Source: Planctomycetota bacterium
GTDB taxonomy: Bacteria > Planctomycetota > UBA1135 > GCA-002686595
Assembly: GCA_014237855.1 (NCBI GenBank)
Contig: JABACD010000008.1
Location: 1 to 64,000 of the forward strand
Reading direction: 5' to 3'
Length of the DNA stretch: 64,000 bases
The notes under the pieces are model-generated. The model was not told the origin of the DNA, searched no databases, and was given only the letters and a program-made list of their open reading frames with translations. Positions 34,239 through 42,125 of this stretch are shown piece by piece. The translations under genes were made by a program, and so were the position numbers. Position 1 is the first letter of the stretch, and each line of letters opens with the position of its first letter.

Positions 34239-36592
34239 TCTTCCCCCTCCGCTGCGACCAGGTCTTCAGAGGATCCTTCACTCTCTCTCGCAACCTGACC
34301 CCCTGGCTCAGGTCGGGCATTCGCGGACGGCTCCTCGAACTCACCGGACTCCTCAGGCACTCGAGGTCGACGCCTGGGAAGAGCCCCTTGGAGCATCTCA
34401 CAGGCGCCGGGATAGACCCACATGGCTGCATCCGGGAGGGGATCGCGCACGATCGATGGCCGGATCATGACGACGACCTCGAGGTCATCGTCAGAGTAGT
34501 CGAACCCCTGAAACAGCAACCCCAGTAGCGGAACGTCACTCAGCCACGGCGCACTTGCGTCGTTGTCTGATCGCTGAGTCTGCTGGAGCCCGCCGACCAG
34601 CATGGTCTGACCATCAGCCAGGCGGGAACTGGTCTTCAGCAATCGGCTATCGAAGGCGAAGGTTGATGGGTTGGAGCCGGTGGCCTCGACCAGAGCCTGG
34701 GTCAACGCAGCGTCAGGAGTGATGATCTCCGGCGCGAAGTCGATCGTGATGAAGTCGTTCTCCCCAACCAGAGGTCGAACCGCGAGCTTCACGCCGAACT
34801 CGATGAAGCTTGTCGTACTGAAGACTCCCTCGATTCCAACCTGGGTGCCGAAGGACTCATCAATGGGTACCTGACCGCCGACCTCGAAGATGGCGTTCTC
34901 CCCGGAGAGCACGGAGAGGCTGGGATTGGCCAGGCTTCGGGCGACTCCCTCCTTTTCCAGGAAACTGAAGAGCGCATCAACCGCCCAGTTGGATCCGCTC
35001 AGCTGCAGCTGATTGGTGAGCGTCCCCTCGAGAAAACTGAAGACATCCTGGATGTCCCGACCAGAAGAACCGACCCGAGCAGCCGAAGCTCCCTGCAGGG
35101 TGCTGGCAGAAGCGGCCGGATTGAGGCCTCCCTGGGTGAAATCGGATCCCAGTACACCGAGGTCCGACTGGTAGCTGAGGAGCTTGGTCCGATTGACCTC
35201 GAAGACCCGAATGTCGATCCGCACCTGGGGCAGGTCGACCACTTCTATGAACGAGAGAATCTGACCGCCGGCCAGCTCGATCGCAGAGGCCCGAGCAATG
35301 TTGGCATCCACTCGATTATCGAGGCCTACCCGTCCGAGATTGGCAGAACCTCCAGCCGAACCGCCACCCTGTCCGAAGCCAGAGAGCAGTCCCTGGGACT
35401 CCTGGATGTTGGCATCACCGAGGAAGAGGGCCCCGGCCTCGTCCGCAATGACACGGATGTCATCGCCGATCGACAGGTCACCCCCCTCGAAGATCCGCGT
35501 GGTCCCGCTGACCCCATCGGTCAGGGTGACATCGGGCCCTTGGACGCTCCCGACATAGATCTTGTAGGCAAGGCTGAGGATCCGTGAGAGCGTGATCTGA
35601 TCCGACACCTCCCCCTCCAGCACGAGGATGTCCACCGAATCGTCAGGTATGGAGCCCTTCTGAATCCTTCGAATCGTCACCCCCTCACCACCGATGCCAT
35701 TGATCGCCAGTGCGAGTTGATCCTCGGCCAGGGATGCCTGACCGTACTCCGGAAGACCTTCAACCTGGATGAGGTTGATGACCGAGCCCCTTGCTCGCCC
35801 TCCATCGTCGATCTCGGCGACCGAGGAGCTCTGCGCATCCTCGACCATGGATGCTGCAGCCCCAACGAGCAAGGAACTCTCCGAAGGCCTTGCACTCACC
35901 CATGAATTGACGACCTCTTCTGCTCTTCGTGAGTAGATGGCCTTGGGCACTCTCCCCGTCAAGACGAGTGCATCCCGGTCCGGTGCCTTCTCCACGCGGA
36001 TGCTGGGATGAATGGCTGTCAGGGTGCGCTCGAGCAGGGCGATGTCAGCACTGACAGCGACGTCAAATTGCTCGATCTCACCATCTGTGTACCAGACCAT
36101 GATCGAGGTCTGTCCCGGCTTACGGCCAAGTGCCAGAAGCTCCCGGGAGCTGAGAGTCGTGACGTCGAGGATCTCGGGAGAACCGATCGCTACTCGCTCC
36201 ACGTCTCGCACCAGGGGAATGCGCTGATGAGTGTGGACACGGATGGAATAGGAGTCGCCCTGCAGGATTCCGCTGCTGGTCGAAAGAAAAGCCCCGGCGG
36301 GAGAAACACTCTCGACAGAGGGCTCCAGCTCAGGAGGAATCGCCATCAAGTATCCGCGTCCCGGCTCCGGACCCGCTGTCCAGGCTGCCAGCGCGAGGCC
36401 CGATAGGACAGCAATGAAGAGCCCCGAAGCTCCCCAGCGCTGTGCGCGAGGATGCTCGAATCCCCAGTGATGCCGGCCTCTCGGAGAGCGCGATCTCTCT
36501 CGGTCGGCTGACTTGGTCTTTCTTGACGGGGTTGTCCCGTGCGATTGCTCGCCAGACAACGCCTCAATCCATACATCAGGTCTGATGCTCAT
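34235..36592 (-). CDS. cpaC: Tad pilus secretin CpaC/RcpA
   Basis: 785 residues, forming the outer-membrane channel for the Flp pilus. A basic N-terminal extension of about 50 residues precedes a hydrophobic segment ('SGLFIAVLSGLALAAW'). A pilus-N domain follows ('QRIPLVRDVERVAIGSPEILDVTTLSSRELLALGRKPG'), then BON-like and N-domains, and the secretin domain ('QVRIDIRVFEVNRTK', 'LANPSLSVLSGENAIFEVGGQVPI', 'RLADGQTMLVGGLQQ'). It ends in an extra Pro/Glu-rich tail of about 75 residues. The long N-terminus means the annotated ATG (ribosome site GGAG about 16 bases upstream) may not be the only start. First gene of the Tad operon. Confidence 0.92.
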   Translation of the reverse strand: MSIRPDVWIEALSGEQSHGTTPSRKTKSADRERSRSPRGRHHWGFEHPRAQRWGASGLFIAVLSGLALAAWTAGPEPGRGYLMAIPPELEPSVESVSPAGAFLSTSSGILQGDSYSIRVHTHQRIPLVRDVERVAIGSPEILDVTTLSSRELLALGRKPGQTSIMVWYTDGEIEQFDVAVSADIALLERTLTAIHPSIRVEKAPDRDALVLTGRVPKAIYSRRAEEVVNSWVSARPSESSLLVGAAASMVEDAQSSSVAEIDDGGRARGSVINLIQVEGLPEYGQASLAEDQLALAINGIGGEGVTIRRIQKGSIPDDSVDILVLEGEVSDQITLSRILSLAYKIYVGSVQGPDVTLTDGVSGTTRIFEGGDLSIGDDIRVIADEAGALFLGDANIQESQGLLSGFGQGGGSAGGSANLGRVGLDNRVDANIARASAIELAGGQILSFIEVVDLPQVRIDIRVFEVNRTKLLSYQSDLGVLGSDFTQGGLNPAASASTLQGASAARVGSSGRDIQDVFSFLEGTLTNQLQLSGSNWAVDALFSFLEKEGVARSLANPSLSVLSGENAIFEVGGQVPIDESFGTQVGIEGVFSTTSFIEFGVKLAVRPLVGENDFITIDFAPEIITPDAALTQALVEATGSNPSTFAFDSRLLKTSSRLADGQTMLVGGLQQTQRSDNDASAPWLSDVPLLGLLFQGFDYSDDDLEVVVMIRPSIVRDPLPDAAMWVYPGACEMLQGALPRRRPRVPEESGEFEEPSANARPEPGGQVARESEGSSEDLVAAEGEE

Positions 36593-37365
36593 CTAGTTGT
36601 CTCATCTCCTGTGTCCCCCCCGAGGGGCGGGGCAGCTTTGTCCTGGAACTCTCCTGGATTCCAGCCCTCTTTAGCATTTCGCATTGTGCACTGAAGGGAT
36701 GGTTCTGTGGGAGTCCAGCAGCGGTAGACTCCCTTAAATCGGCATAGATTTGCAACTTCGAACATGATGAACTCTGGTGGCCGGTCAGCCAGGTAGCTCA
36801 AACTTGCAGGGCAGGAACAGCCCAGGCTGACCTCACTCGAAGAACGACTCCGAGAGTGGTCCGCTGGGCGGTGCATCTGGTTCGAAGAAATACGTGAAGC
36901 CTGCTCACCAGACTCCCGGCCGTCAGAAATCAGCCACCTCGATTGCCCGGTATTCTGGCTAGATCGGCGCGGGCCAATGAACCGTCCGTGGCAGTGAAAG
37001 GCGCACGTGGAAGCGAGATTCGCGCCTGCACATACAGGGCTTACATTTGGCGAATAGCCTTCGAAACCGAGCAATCCCTGGAGAGTCGCAACTGAATTCT
37101 GGGCCCGGTTCCAGAAGGCGAGATCCAAAGCGACAGGAGCGAGCAGGATCTCCAGATTAAGAAGATGACCGGGCAGGTCGATCAGGCAGATGGCTACCAG
37201 AACGACCTAACCCGGTCCATTCCCCCACCAATAAGGTGCGCATCTACCGGCAATTTGGCAAGACAATCGGAAAAAACCTCTGACGACCACCCCTTGTGGC
37301 CCCCCCCTTCCCAGGAGTAGACGTACGAAACTCGCGATTAAGACCTCGGATCCGCCTGGTCCAAT
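36593..37365. other. Long intergenic region upstream of the Tad operon
   Basis: 773 bases with a less GC-rich, non-coding appearance. It must contain the promoter of the Tad operon and the end of the radC-like gene. An open frame of 179 codons (37128 to 36589, minus) ends in an ATGA overlap with the secretin start but has nine scattered cysteines and no recognisable domain. A G/C run near 36616-36633 could fold next to the secretin ribosome binding site. No promoter was recognised. Confidence 0.5.
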
Positions 37366-38088
37366 TCAGAAGTCGATGCGAGAGCGGATCGAGACGTGGC
37401 GACCAAGACCAATCACCACGTGATCCAGCAGTGGAATCCCCACCATTTTCCCACACTCAGCGAGTCGACGAGTGACCTCATAGTCCTCCCTGGATGGCTC
37501 AGGGTCTCCTGAGGGATGATTGTGGACCACGATGATGGCTGCTGCATTCTCGCGGATCGCCTCACCAAACACCTCTCGAGGATGAACCAGGGAAGTGGTC
37601 AGCGTGCCGACAGAAACACGCCGACAGCGGTGGAGTCGATGACGTCCATCCAAGAGCAGGACATAGAAACTTTCTTTTTGAATCCCCCTCAGTTTCGGGG
37701 CCATCAATCGATAGACCCCAGCGGCCGTGCGCACGGAGTCACCGCGGCACCAACGATCGGCCTCCACCTGCCGCCCCAGCTCGAAGGCACAGGCCAGTCG
37801 TAGCGAATCGGAACCCGAGAGAGCCGACTCCTGATTGATCTGCTCGGCCGACGCCCGCGAGAGTCCTGTAAGTCCAAAGTGCCTGATCAGGTGCTCGATG
37901 GCCCCCTGCTCTGCTTCGAGGTCAAGACCAAGTAAAAGGGCCTTCAGGTCAAGCTCCTCAAGCTTTTGCTCTGAAGGCTTCACGAAAGTTGCGTTCTGAT
38001 TCCCGATGATTCCGGCTCTGAAGGTGTCTCGTGAAAAGGACGAAAAAGCGGCTTCAAGTAGCCCCTCCCCGCTCGGTCCATTCCCCAC
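37366..38088 (-). CDS. radC: RadC-family JAB/MPN-domain protein
   Basis: Up to 240 residues. A helix-hairpin-helix-like N-terminal part ('LDLKALLLGL', 'IEHLIRHFGLTGLSRASAEQI', 'LACAFELGRQ') precedes the MPN/JAMM domain: 'FYVLLLDGRHRLHRCRRVSVGTL', 'HPREVFGEAIRENAAAIIVVHNHPSGDPEPSREDYE', with the metal-site HNHPSG and later Ser/Asp, then 'GIPLLDHVVIG'. Despite its name, a DNA-repair role for RadC is not established. The listed start is GTG 38088, but AAGGAG ideally precedes ATG 38081 in another frame, whose 33-codon frame ends at a GTGA overlap with an in-frame GTG at 37983. The true start may therefore be 37983, giving 205 residues. Confidence 0.88.
   Translation of the reverse strand: MGNGPSGEGLLEAAFSSFSRDTFRAGIIGNQNATFVKPSEQKLEELDLKALLLGLDLEAEQGAIEHLIRHFGLTGLSRASAEQINQESALSGSDSLRLACAFELGRQVEADRWCRGDSVRTAAGVYRLMAPKLRGIQKESFYVLLLDGRHRLHRCRRVSVGTLTTSLVHPREVFGEAIRENAAAIIVVHNHPSGDPEPSREDYEVTRRLAECGKMVGIPLLDHVVIGLGRHVSIRSRIDF
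37980..38081 (-). CDS. Possible 33-residue leader peptide overlapping radC
   Basis: ATG 38081 has a perfect AAGGAG six bases upstream; the frame of 33 codons ends in TGA at 37982-37980, overlapping GTG 37983 of the radC frame as GTGA. The peptide (starting MDRAGRGYLKPLFRPF) has no recognised family. It may couple translation to radC, or be the zero frame of a frameshift into radC near the CTTTTT run. It lies inside the N-terminal extension of radC, so only one of the two readings is likely translated. Confidence 0.35.
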   Translation of the reverse strand: MDRAGRGYLKPLFRPFHETPSEPESSGIRTQLS

Positions 38089-38443
38089 TCCTTACCCCCT
38101 CCGTCCCCGGAATTTACGTAAGGATTAATCTCAGGAGAGCTGAACACTTGAACAACTCAGAGACCAAACCCAATTCGAATGGTTACGCCTCTGATTGCTA
38201 CTGATATCAACAGGAGAAGGCCTGCAGAACAGCATGAGAGGGAATTTTGCTCACTAGCTGTCGTTCAAACACCTGGAGATTCTGAACGTAAGAAAGCCAC
38301 GACCAAGAGTGGGTGATTCAAGTGGCCCATTCTGGAGCTTTTCAAATAAAGCAGCTGGTTTCGGGAATCACTCTTGCACTTAGCACCGAACTGAAACACT
38401 AACCGCTGTGTCTTCCCGATACGGCCAAACAGGAGCCTCGCAC
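38089..38443. promoter_or_regulatory. AT-richer intergenic region upstream of a small membrane-peptide gene
   Basis: 355 bases between the divergent radC-like gene and the 31-codon gene at 38444. It is visibly less GC-rich than the surroundings and should carry promoters for both. A short GCTTT/AAAGC hairpin lies near 38338-38354. TTGCAC near 38377 could be a -35 but no good -10 follows. Confidence 0.35.
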
Positions 38444-38539
38444 ATGGGATTCTTAGTTGGAACAGCCATTGTTTTGGGCGTTTGGTCCCTGGAGATCCTG
38501 GTGTTCCTCTTCTCCTACAAGATGCACACGCGCGCCTGA
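38444..38539 (+). CDS. Small single-pass membrane peptide (31 residues)
   Basis: ATG 38444 is preceded by AGGAG (38431-38435) at eight-base spacing. The 31 codons begin MGFLVGTAIVLGVW and continue with a Leu/Ile/Val/Phe-rich stretch to a basic end (YKMHTRA), which gives one membrane helix with a cytoplasmic-type positive tail. A strong hairpin terminator begins nine bases after the stop. The combination of ribosome site, hydrophobic frame and terminator makes it a credible gene. No family was recognised and no function is claimed. Confidence 0.6.
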   Translation: MGFLVGTAIVLGVWSLEILVFLFSYKMHTRA

Positions 38540-38547
38540 CAAGCCCA

Positions 38548-38612
38548 GCTCAGGGGAACCTGGACGAGTTGAGAAGCCTCGTCCTAGCTCCCTGAGCCGG
38601 ATTCTTCTTTAT
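38548..38612 (+). terminator. Intrinsic terminator of the 31-codon gene
   Basis: GCTCAGGG (38548-38555) pairs with CCCTGAGC (38590-38597), and inside it GGACGAG (38562-38568) pairs with CTCGTCC (38578-38584) around a nine-base loop. A T-rich tail, ATTCTTCTTTA, follows at 38601-38611. This is a good intrinsic terminator in the plus direction. Confidence 0.7.
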
Positions 38613-38623
38613 GTGATTGCAGC

Positions 38624-38666
38624 GAGGGCGACCGAACTCGGGAACGGTCGTCCTCGTCTTTAATTC
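38624..38666 (+). terminator. Second, tandem intrinsic terminator
   Basis: GAGGGCGACCG (38624-38634) pairs with CGGTCGTCCTC (38645-38655), an 11-base stem with one G-T pair, followed by GTCTTTAATTC. It backs up the first terminator and insulates the convergent peptidase-MA gene. Confidence 0.65.
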
Positions 38667-38738
38667 AAGGAGTCCTTGCCCACCAATGACTCCCGGGCAG
38701 GAACGGCGGCGAGATGCAGAGACGCGAGGCCGGCCCTG

Positions 38739-39950
38739 CTAGAGGCTCTGGGCCAGATCCTGGAGAATGGATTCCAGATCGAGCCCCGTGCGAAGTGCAA
38801 AGGAATCGGCTGAGCTGACGCCCTTCTTGCAGCCTCGGACCATCTCGATGAGCACAGGTTCGCCATACCACCTCGAGAGGTGGTCCACCAGCGCCAGAGA
38901 CTGCGCATAGCCGAATGAGATGTCCGACTCGTCCTTCCAGGTGGCAAGAGTGCCCTGCAGGGTCTCAAGGGGAAACAGGCTCGTACGCCCCTTCAACTTC
39001 GCCCGGGCAGCCTTCACCCGGGACTCTCGGCGTCCTGCACTCGGCTCCTCGAACCACTGTGCCAGTCCCTCATTGAGCCAGGCCGGAACTTCCTTGCCCC
39101 CAAGCGAGCGGACGAAGGCATGCAGCACCTCATGACGGAGAACAAGCTCCAGCTGAGCCTTCTGCGTCTCGAAGTCACCGAGGGGGATACGCACCACGCC
39201 ATCGAAGACCCCGCCGGCCCAGTGACCGATCCCGGTGATCTCGGTGAACTCGTCTCTGCGGTAGAGCACTACCCTGATCTTGGGGTCACCATGACCTACC
39301 GGATAGTGATTCAAGGCCACACCAAAGTCATCGTAGGCAATCTCCAACATCGACTCGAGCTGGTAGTAGCCATACTTCATGACATCGCTGCGACCGCCAT
39401 CATAGGAGACCAGAAAATGGGCTGTCTCATCCGTCCAGAAGTCCTCTTCGGTGGCCGCAGTCGCCTTCCACCTCGACAGTAGCCGCGCCAGCTCGCCTCT
39501 CTCCGGAGCGAGCTCCATTGCGCGCTCCAGCAACAAGATCGATGGTTCCAGCGAGTTCTCGCCGCTCTCCTGAAGTGAACGGGCCAGGCGTGCCAGCGCT
39601 TCGGCCAGATTGGCCGAAAAGACCGGCTCGTTCGGCTCTTCCTCAACGCACTGTTCGAGGTCCGAGATCGCGCCCTCTAGATCGCCCGCCGCGAGCTTCT
39701 CGAGGGCAATCCTGTTCAGCTCGGACCACATGGCAGAGAGGTTGACCGGCTCGGACGGACTGATCACTTCCTCTGGTGACTCCTCCTCCGCGACATCAAC
39801 CCGAACGAGTGCTTGGTCCGCCTCGAGCTCCTCCCTCTGGTTCACCTCAGAGGGTGCAATGGACCTGTCCGGGGACTGCTGCCAGAGGACCACTCCTCCC
39901 GCAGTGACAAGCACAGCCAGGACCAGTCCCAGCCTCACTCCCCGACTCAC
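38739..39950 (-). CDS. TPR protein with peptidase-MA-like metalloprotease domain
   Basis: 403 residues. An N-terminal hydrophobic segment (about 5-22) acts as signal or anchor. A TPR-like region (about 75-155, 'LAAGDLEGAISDLEQCVEEEPNEPVFSANLAEAL') precedes the gluzincin domain: 'HFLVSYDGG', 'RVVLYRRDEFTEITG', 'ELVLRHEVLHAFVRSLGG' with HEVLH (273-277) and 'PAWLNEGLAQWFE' with the third ligand Glu294. This is the peptidase MA (M1/M61-like) group; it should act in the periplasm. Its start overlaps the stop of the YkgJ-like gene (ATGA). Confidence 0.85.
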   Translation of the reverse strand: MSRGVRLGLVLAVLVTAGGVVLWQQSPDRSIAPSEVNQREELEADQALVRVDVAEEESPEEVISPSEPVNLSAMWSELNRIALEKLAAGDLEGAISDLEQCVEEEPNEPVFSANLAEALARLARSLQESGENSLEPSILLLERAMELAPERGELARLLSRWKATAATEEDFWTDETAHFLVSYDGGRSDVMKYGYYQLESMLEIAYDDFGVALNHYPVGHGDPKIRVVLYRRDEFTEITGIGHWAGGVFDGVVRIPLGDFETQKAQLELVLRHEVLHAFVRSLGGKEVPAWLNEGLAQWFEEPSAGRRESRVKAARAKLKGRTSLFPLETLQGTLATWKDESDISFGYAQSLALVDHLSRWYGEPVLIEMVRGCKKGVSSADSFALRTGLDLESILQDLAQSL

Positions 39951-40792
39951 GAGGGTTCCTCCTGGACGCCAACTCCCCGCGCACGGAGCTGGGCAGGAAA
40001 AGGTCCGTAGGACGCCGGGTAACCAGTGGTCCGCTCGATCTTCCGGACCCGTGCCAGGAACACCTCGTGTAGCTCCTGAAGCGCCGTCTCGGTCAATGGA
40101 TCACAGAAGTAGGTGCGACACCCTAGCGGGCGCCCAGCTCTCGCCGTGCAGGTCCCTCTCACGTGATACGGGCATCTACCCTTGGCCTCGGGTGCGGGAG
40201 CCGTTGGATGGCGATGCTCGGTGTAGTCCGTCTCGAGAGCTGTGGCAAAGAGCTCGTGACCCGCTTCCTCGAAGCGACAGCAGACCCCACTCATCTCGCA
40301 GCGAGGTGAGTGCGAATCGACTTCGAGATCCAACTCCCTGTACAGGGCCTCGAGTTCGGCAAAGGCCCGGGCTCGAACCTCAGGGGCCGGCAGCGGGGTG
40401 ATCCCTGGACAAGTAGCTCGTGCCGCCTCGAAGGACTCCGCGTCCCTCAAGATGGATGGCCAGAAGGGATATTCGCGACAGTGGCGCGGCCGTGACTCGT
40501 AGACCGTGCAGTGATGTCCATCCACCAGTAGCGCACAGGAGTCTCCGCTACCTCCGGCATGCCCGGGCCCCTCCATCAGGGAGAGGCGAAGCTCTCCCGT
40601 ATTCGGATCAGGCACCTCCCTCAGGTAGCGCTGCTCGAACTCCTCACGGGTTGCTCCAAGTGCCCGTGCAAGCCCGTCAGACTCCTCTTCCTCGACCCAC
40701 ACATACCCCGTCCCCCCGGTGCAACATCGACCACTGCGCTGACACTGGAAGCGAAAAGGGATCACTCCCTCAAGACCCGGCTGAGTCGACAT
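39947..40792 (-). CDS. YkgJ-family cysteine-cluster protein, internally duplicated
   Basis: 281 residues with two cysteine-cluster modules. The first reads 'FQCQRSGRCCTG', then 'SCALLVDGHHCTVYESRPRHCREYPFW'; the second reads 'RCEMSGVCCRF', then 'CPYHVRGTCTARAGRPLGCRTYFC'. Each follows the YkgJ (UPF0153) pattern C-x5-CC ... C ... C ... RPxxCRxYPF, thought to bind zinc or an Fe-S cluster. Most YkgJ proteins have one module. No signal peptide, so cytoplasmic. It is translationally coupled to the metalloprotease gene; the link between them is unknown. Confidence 0.85.
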   Translation of the reverse strand: MSTQPGLEGVIPFRFQCQRSGRCCTGGTGYVWVEEEESDGLARALGATREEFEQRYLREVPDPNTGELRLSLMEGPGHAGGSGDSCALLVDGHHCTVYESRPRHCREYPFWPSILRDAESFEAARATCPGITPLPAPEVRARAFAELEALYRELDLEVDSHSPRCEMSGVCCRFEEAGHELFATALETDYTEHRHPTAPAPEAKGRCPYHVRGTCTARAGRPLGCRTYFCDPLTETALQELHEVFLARVRKIERTTGYPASYGPFPAQLRARGVGVQEEPS

Positions 40793-40843
40793 GCCGTTGA
40801 GTCTATCAACTGGGAGCAGTCCAGCCCTGAACCGGCAGGAAAC

Positions 40844-41917
40844 TCAAGAGCGGCGGCCAGACGAGGGGCCACGCTTCCTGACCGAGCGCACCCCCGCATC
40901 CTGCCGGTAGTTCAGGTCTTCGCGACCCTTGAGCTGCCCCTGGATGTCCTTGGTGAGGTCCTCCCACGACTGATAGCGATCCCCCTTGTCCTTGGCCATC
41001 ATCTTCTCGATGAAGTAATGCAAGTAGGGAGAGAGCTTTCGCCCCTTGAGCTCGGGGGAGGACAGCGAGTCCATCACCTGCATGCGTAGGATCTCACGGT
41101 CGTCAGAGCTGTCGAAGGGAAGCCTACCTACCACGAGCTGGAATAGCGTCACGCCCAGGCTGTAGATGTCGCTCCGAAGGTCAGCCGCGGCTCCACCTCG
41201 AGCCTGCTCGGGAGAGAGGTAGGCGACGGTTCCCTTGGCGGAGTCTGCTGGCGAGTCTGAACAGTCCTCTTCGCCCGCGAAGCCCAGATCGATCAGCTTT
41301 ACCCGGCCATCGTTCGTCAGCATGATGTTCCCAGGCTTGACGTCACGATGAATGACCCCCTGAGCATGCAGGTACCGCAGAACCTCTGAGGCCTCGAGGA
41401 TGATCCGAAGTGCTGGCTCCTCCTCCAGAGCCTGTCCACGATCCAGAATTTCGAGCAAGGTAGCCCCGTCGACAAACTCCATTCGCGTGAAGAAAGTCGA
41501 GCCGCTGCGTGCCACGCCTAGCCCACTGACGAGCCCTGGATGAGACAAGCTCGAGAGCAGCTTGGCCTCGGCGATGAAGGCCTTACGAGTTCCCTCTTCT
41601 CGTGTGCACTGGGGGTTGAGAACCTTCAACGCGATGGTCGAGCCGGTCTTATTATCCCTTACTCGGAAGACATCCGCAGTGCCTCCGTGTCCAACCCTGC
41701 CGAGAACCTCGTAGCCAGGGATCTCAGGGATCTCCCCAGCTTGGGTACGACGCATTTTCCGTATCCATGCCCCATCCTTGCCGGCCACGGTCTCCAGGAC
41801 GTCGTCCAGCGCCTCACCTGCCTTCAGGTGGGGCACCAGTAACTCTGCCTCAGAACGATCCAGCTGACCTCGATGGACGAGCAGGGCCAGGAATTGAAGG
41901 TCTTCATTCGAGCTCAT
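40844..41917 (-). CDS. Hanks-type serine/threonine protein kinase
   Basis: 357 residues. A short helical N-terminal region (about 1-65) precedes the kinase domain: glycine loop 'GRVGHGGTADVF' (73-84), ATP-binding Lys98 in 'ALKVL', catalytic loop HRDVKPGN (190-197), DLG (210-212) in place of the usual DFG, 'GTVAYLSPEQARGG' and 'SDIYSLGVTLFQLVVGRLPF'. All catalytic residues are present, so it should be active. There is no membrane helix or sensor domain; it ends in a short basic tail. Divergent from a ClpB-like ATPase gene, whose product or the FHA protein could be targets. Confidence 0.93.
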   Translation of the reverse strand: MSSNEDLQFLALLVHRGQLDRSEAELLVPHLKAGEALDDVLETVAGKDGAWIRKMRRTQAGEIPEIPGYEVLGRVGHGGTADVFRVRDNKTGSTIALKVLNPQCTREEGTRKAFIAEAKLLSSLSHPGLVSGLGVARSGSTFFTRMEFVDGATLLEILDRGQALEEEPALRIILEASEVLRYLHAQGVIHRDVKPGNIMLTNDGRVKLIDLGFAGEEDCSDSPADSAKGTVAYLSPEQARGGAAADLRSDIYSLGVTLFQLVVGRLPFDSSDDREILRMQVMDSLSSPELKGRKLSPYLHYFIEKMMAKDKGDRYQSWEDLTKDIQGQLKGREDLNYRQDAGVRSVRKRGPSSGRRS

Positions 41918-41951
41918 TGGGGGGCGGGATTGGTTACTTGGTCAGCCGCTT

Positions 41952-41965
41952 GCACAACATTGTGC
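41952..41965. promoter_or_regulatory. Palindrome GCACAA-CA-TTGTGC in the kinase/AAA+ divergent promoter region
   Basis: Perfect six-base arms with a two-base centre lie 35 bases upstream of the kinase start in the 208-base space (41918-42125) shared with the divergent AAA+ gene. The form is that of an operator for a dimeric regulator; which one is unknown. No -35/-10 boxes were recognised. Confidence 0.4.
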
Positions 41966-42125
41966 CGGATTCTTTGGGGTTATTTCCCAAGGAACCAGGC
42001 TGCGAGTCAAGTCCAGCGAGTCGAGGTTCCGAAACGATGCCCACACGAGCGTCACTCGGCCTCTTCTATTCCCCATCTATGAGGCCGGGAGACGCCTTCT
42101 ATCGCCCCTACTCGATCGAAATCAC

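Noticed and set aside
36589-37128. 179-codon minus-strand frame ending in an ATGA overlap with the secretin start
   Set aside because: Nine scattered cysteines, low-complexity Ser/Arg parts and no recognisable fold; it lies where the Tad promoter is expected. Conservation would be needed to accept it.
41945-41970. Sigma-54 promoter (GG-N10-GC) at the GCACAA palindrome
   Set aside because: The spacing is off by one base from the -24/-12 rule on the minus strand; only the palindrome is kept.
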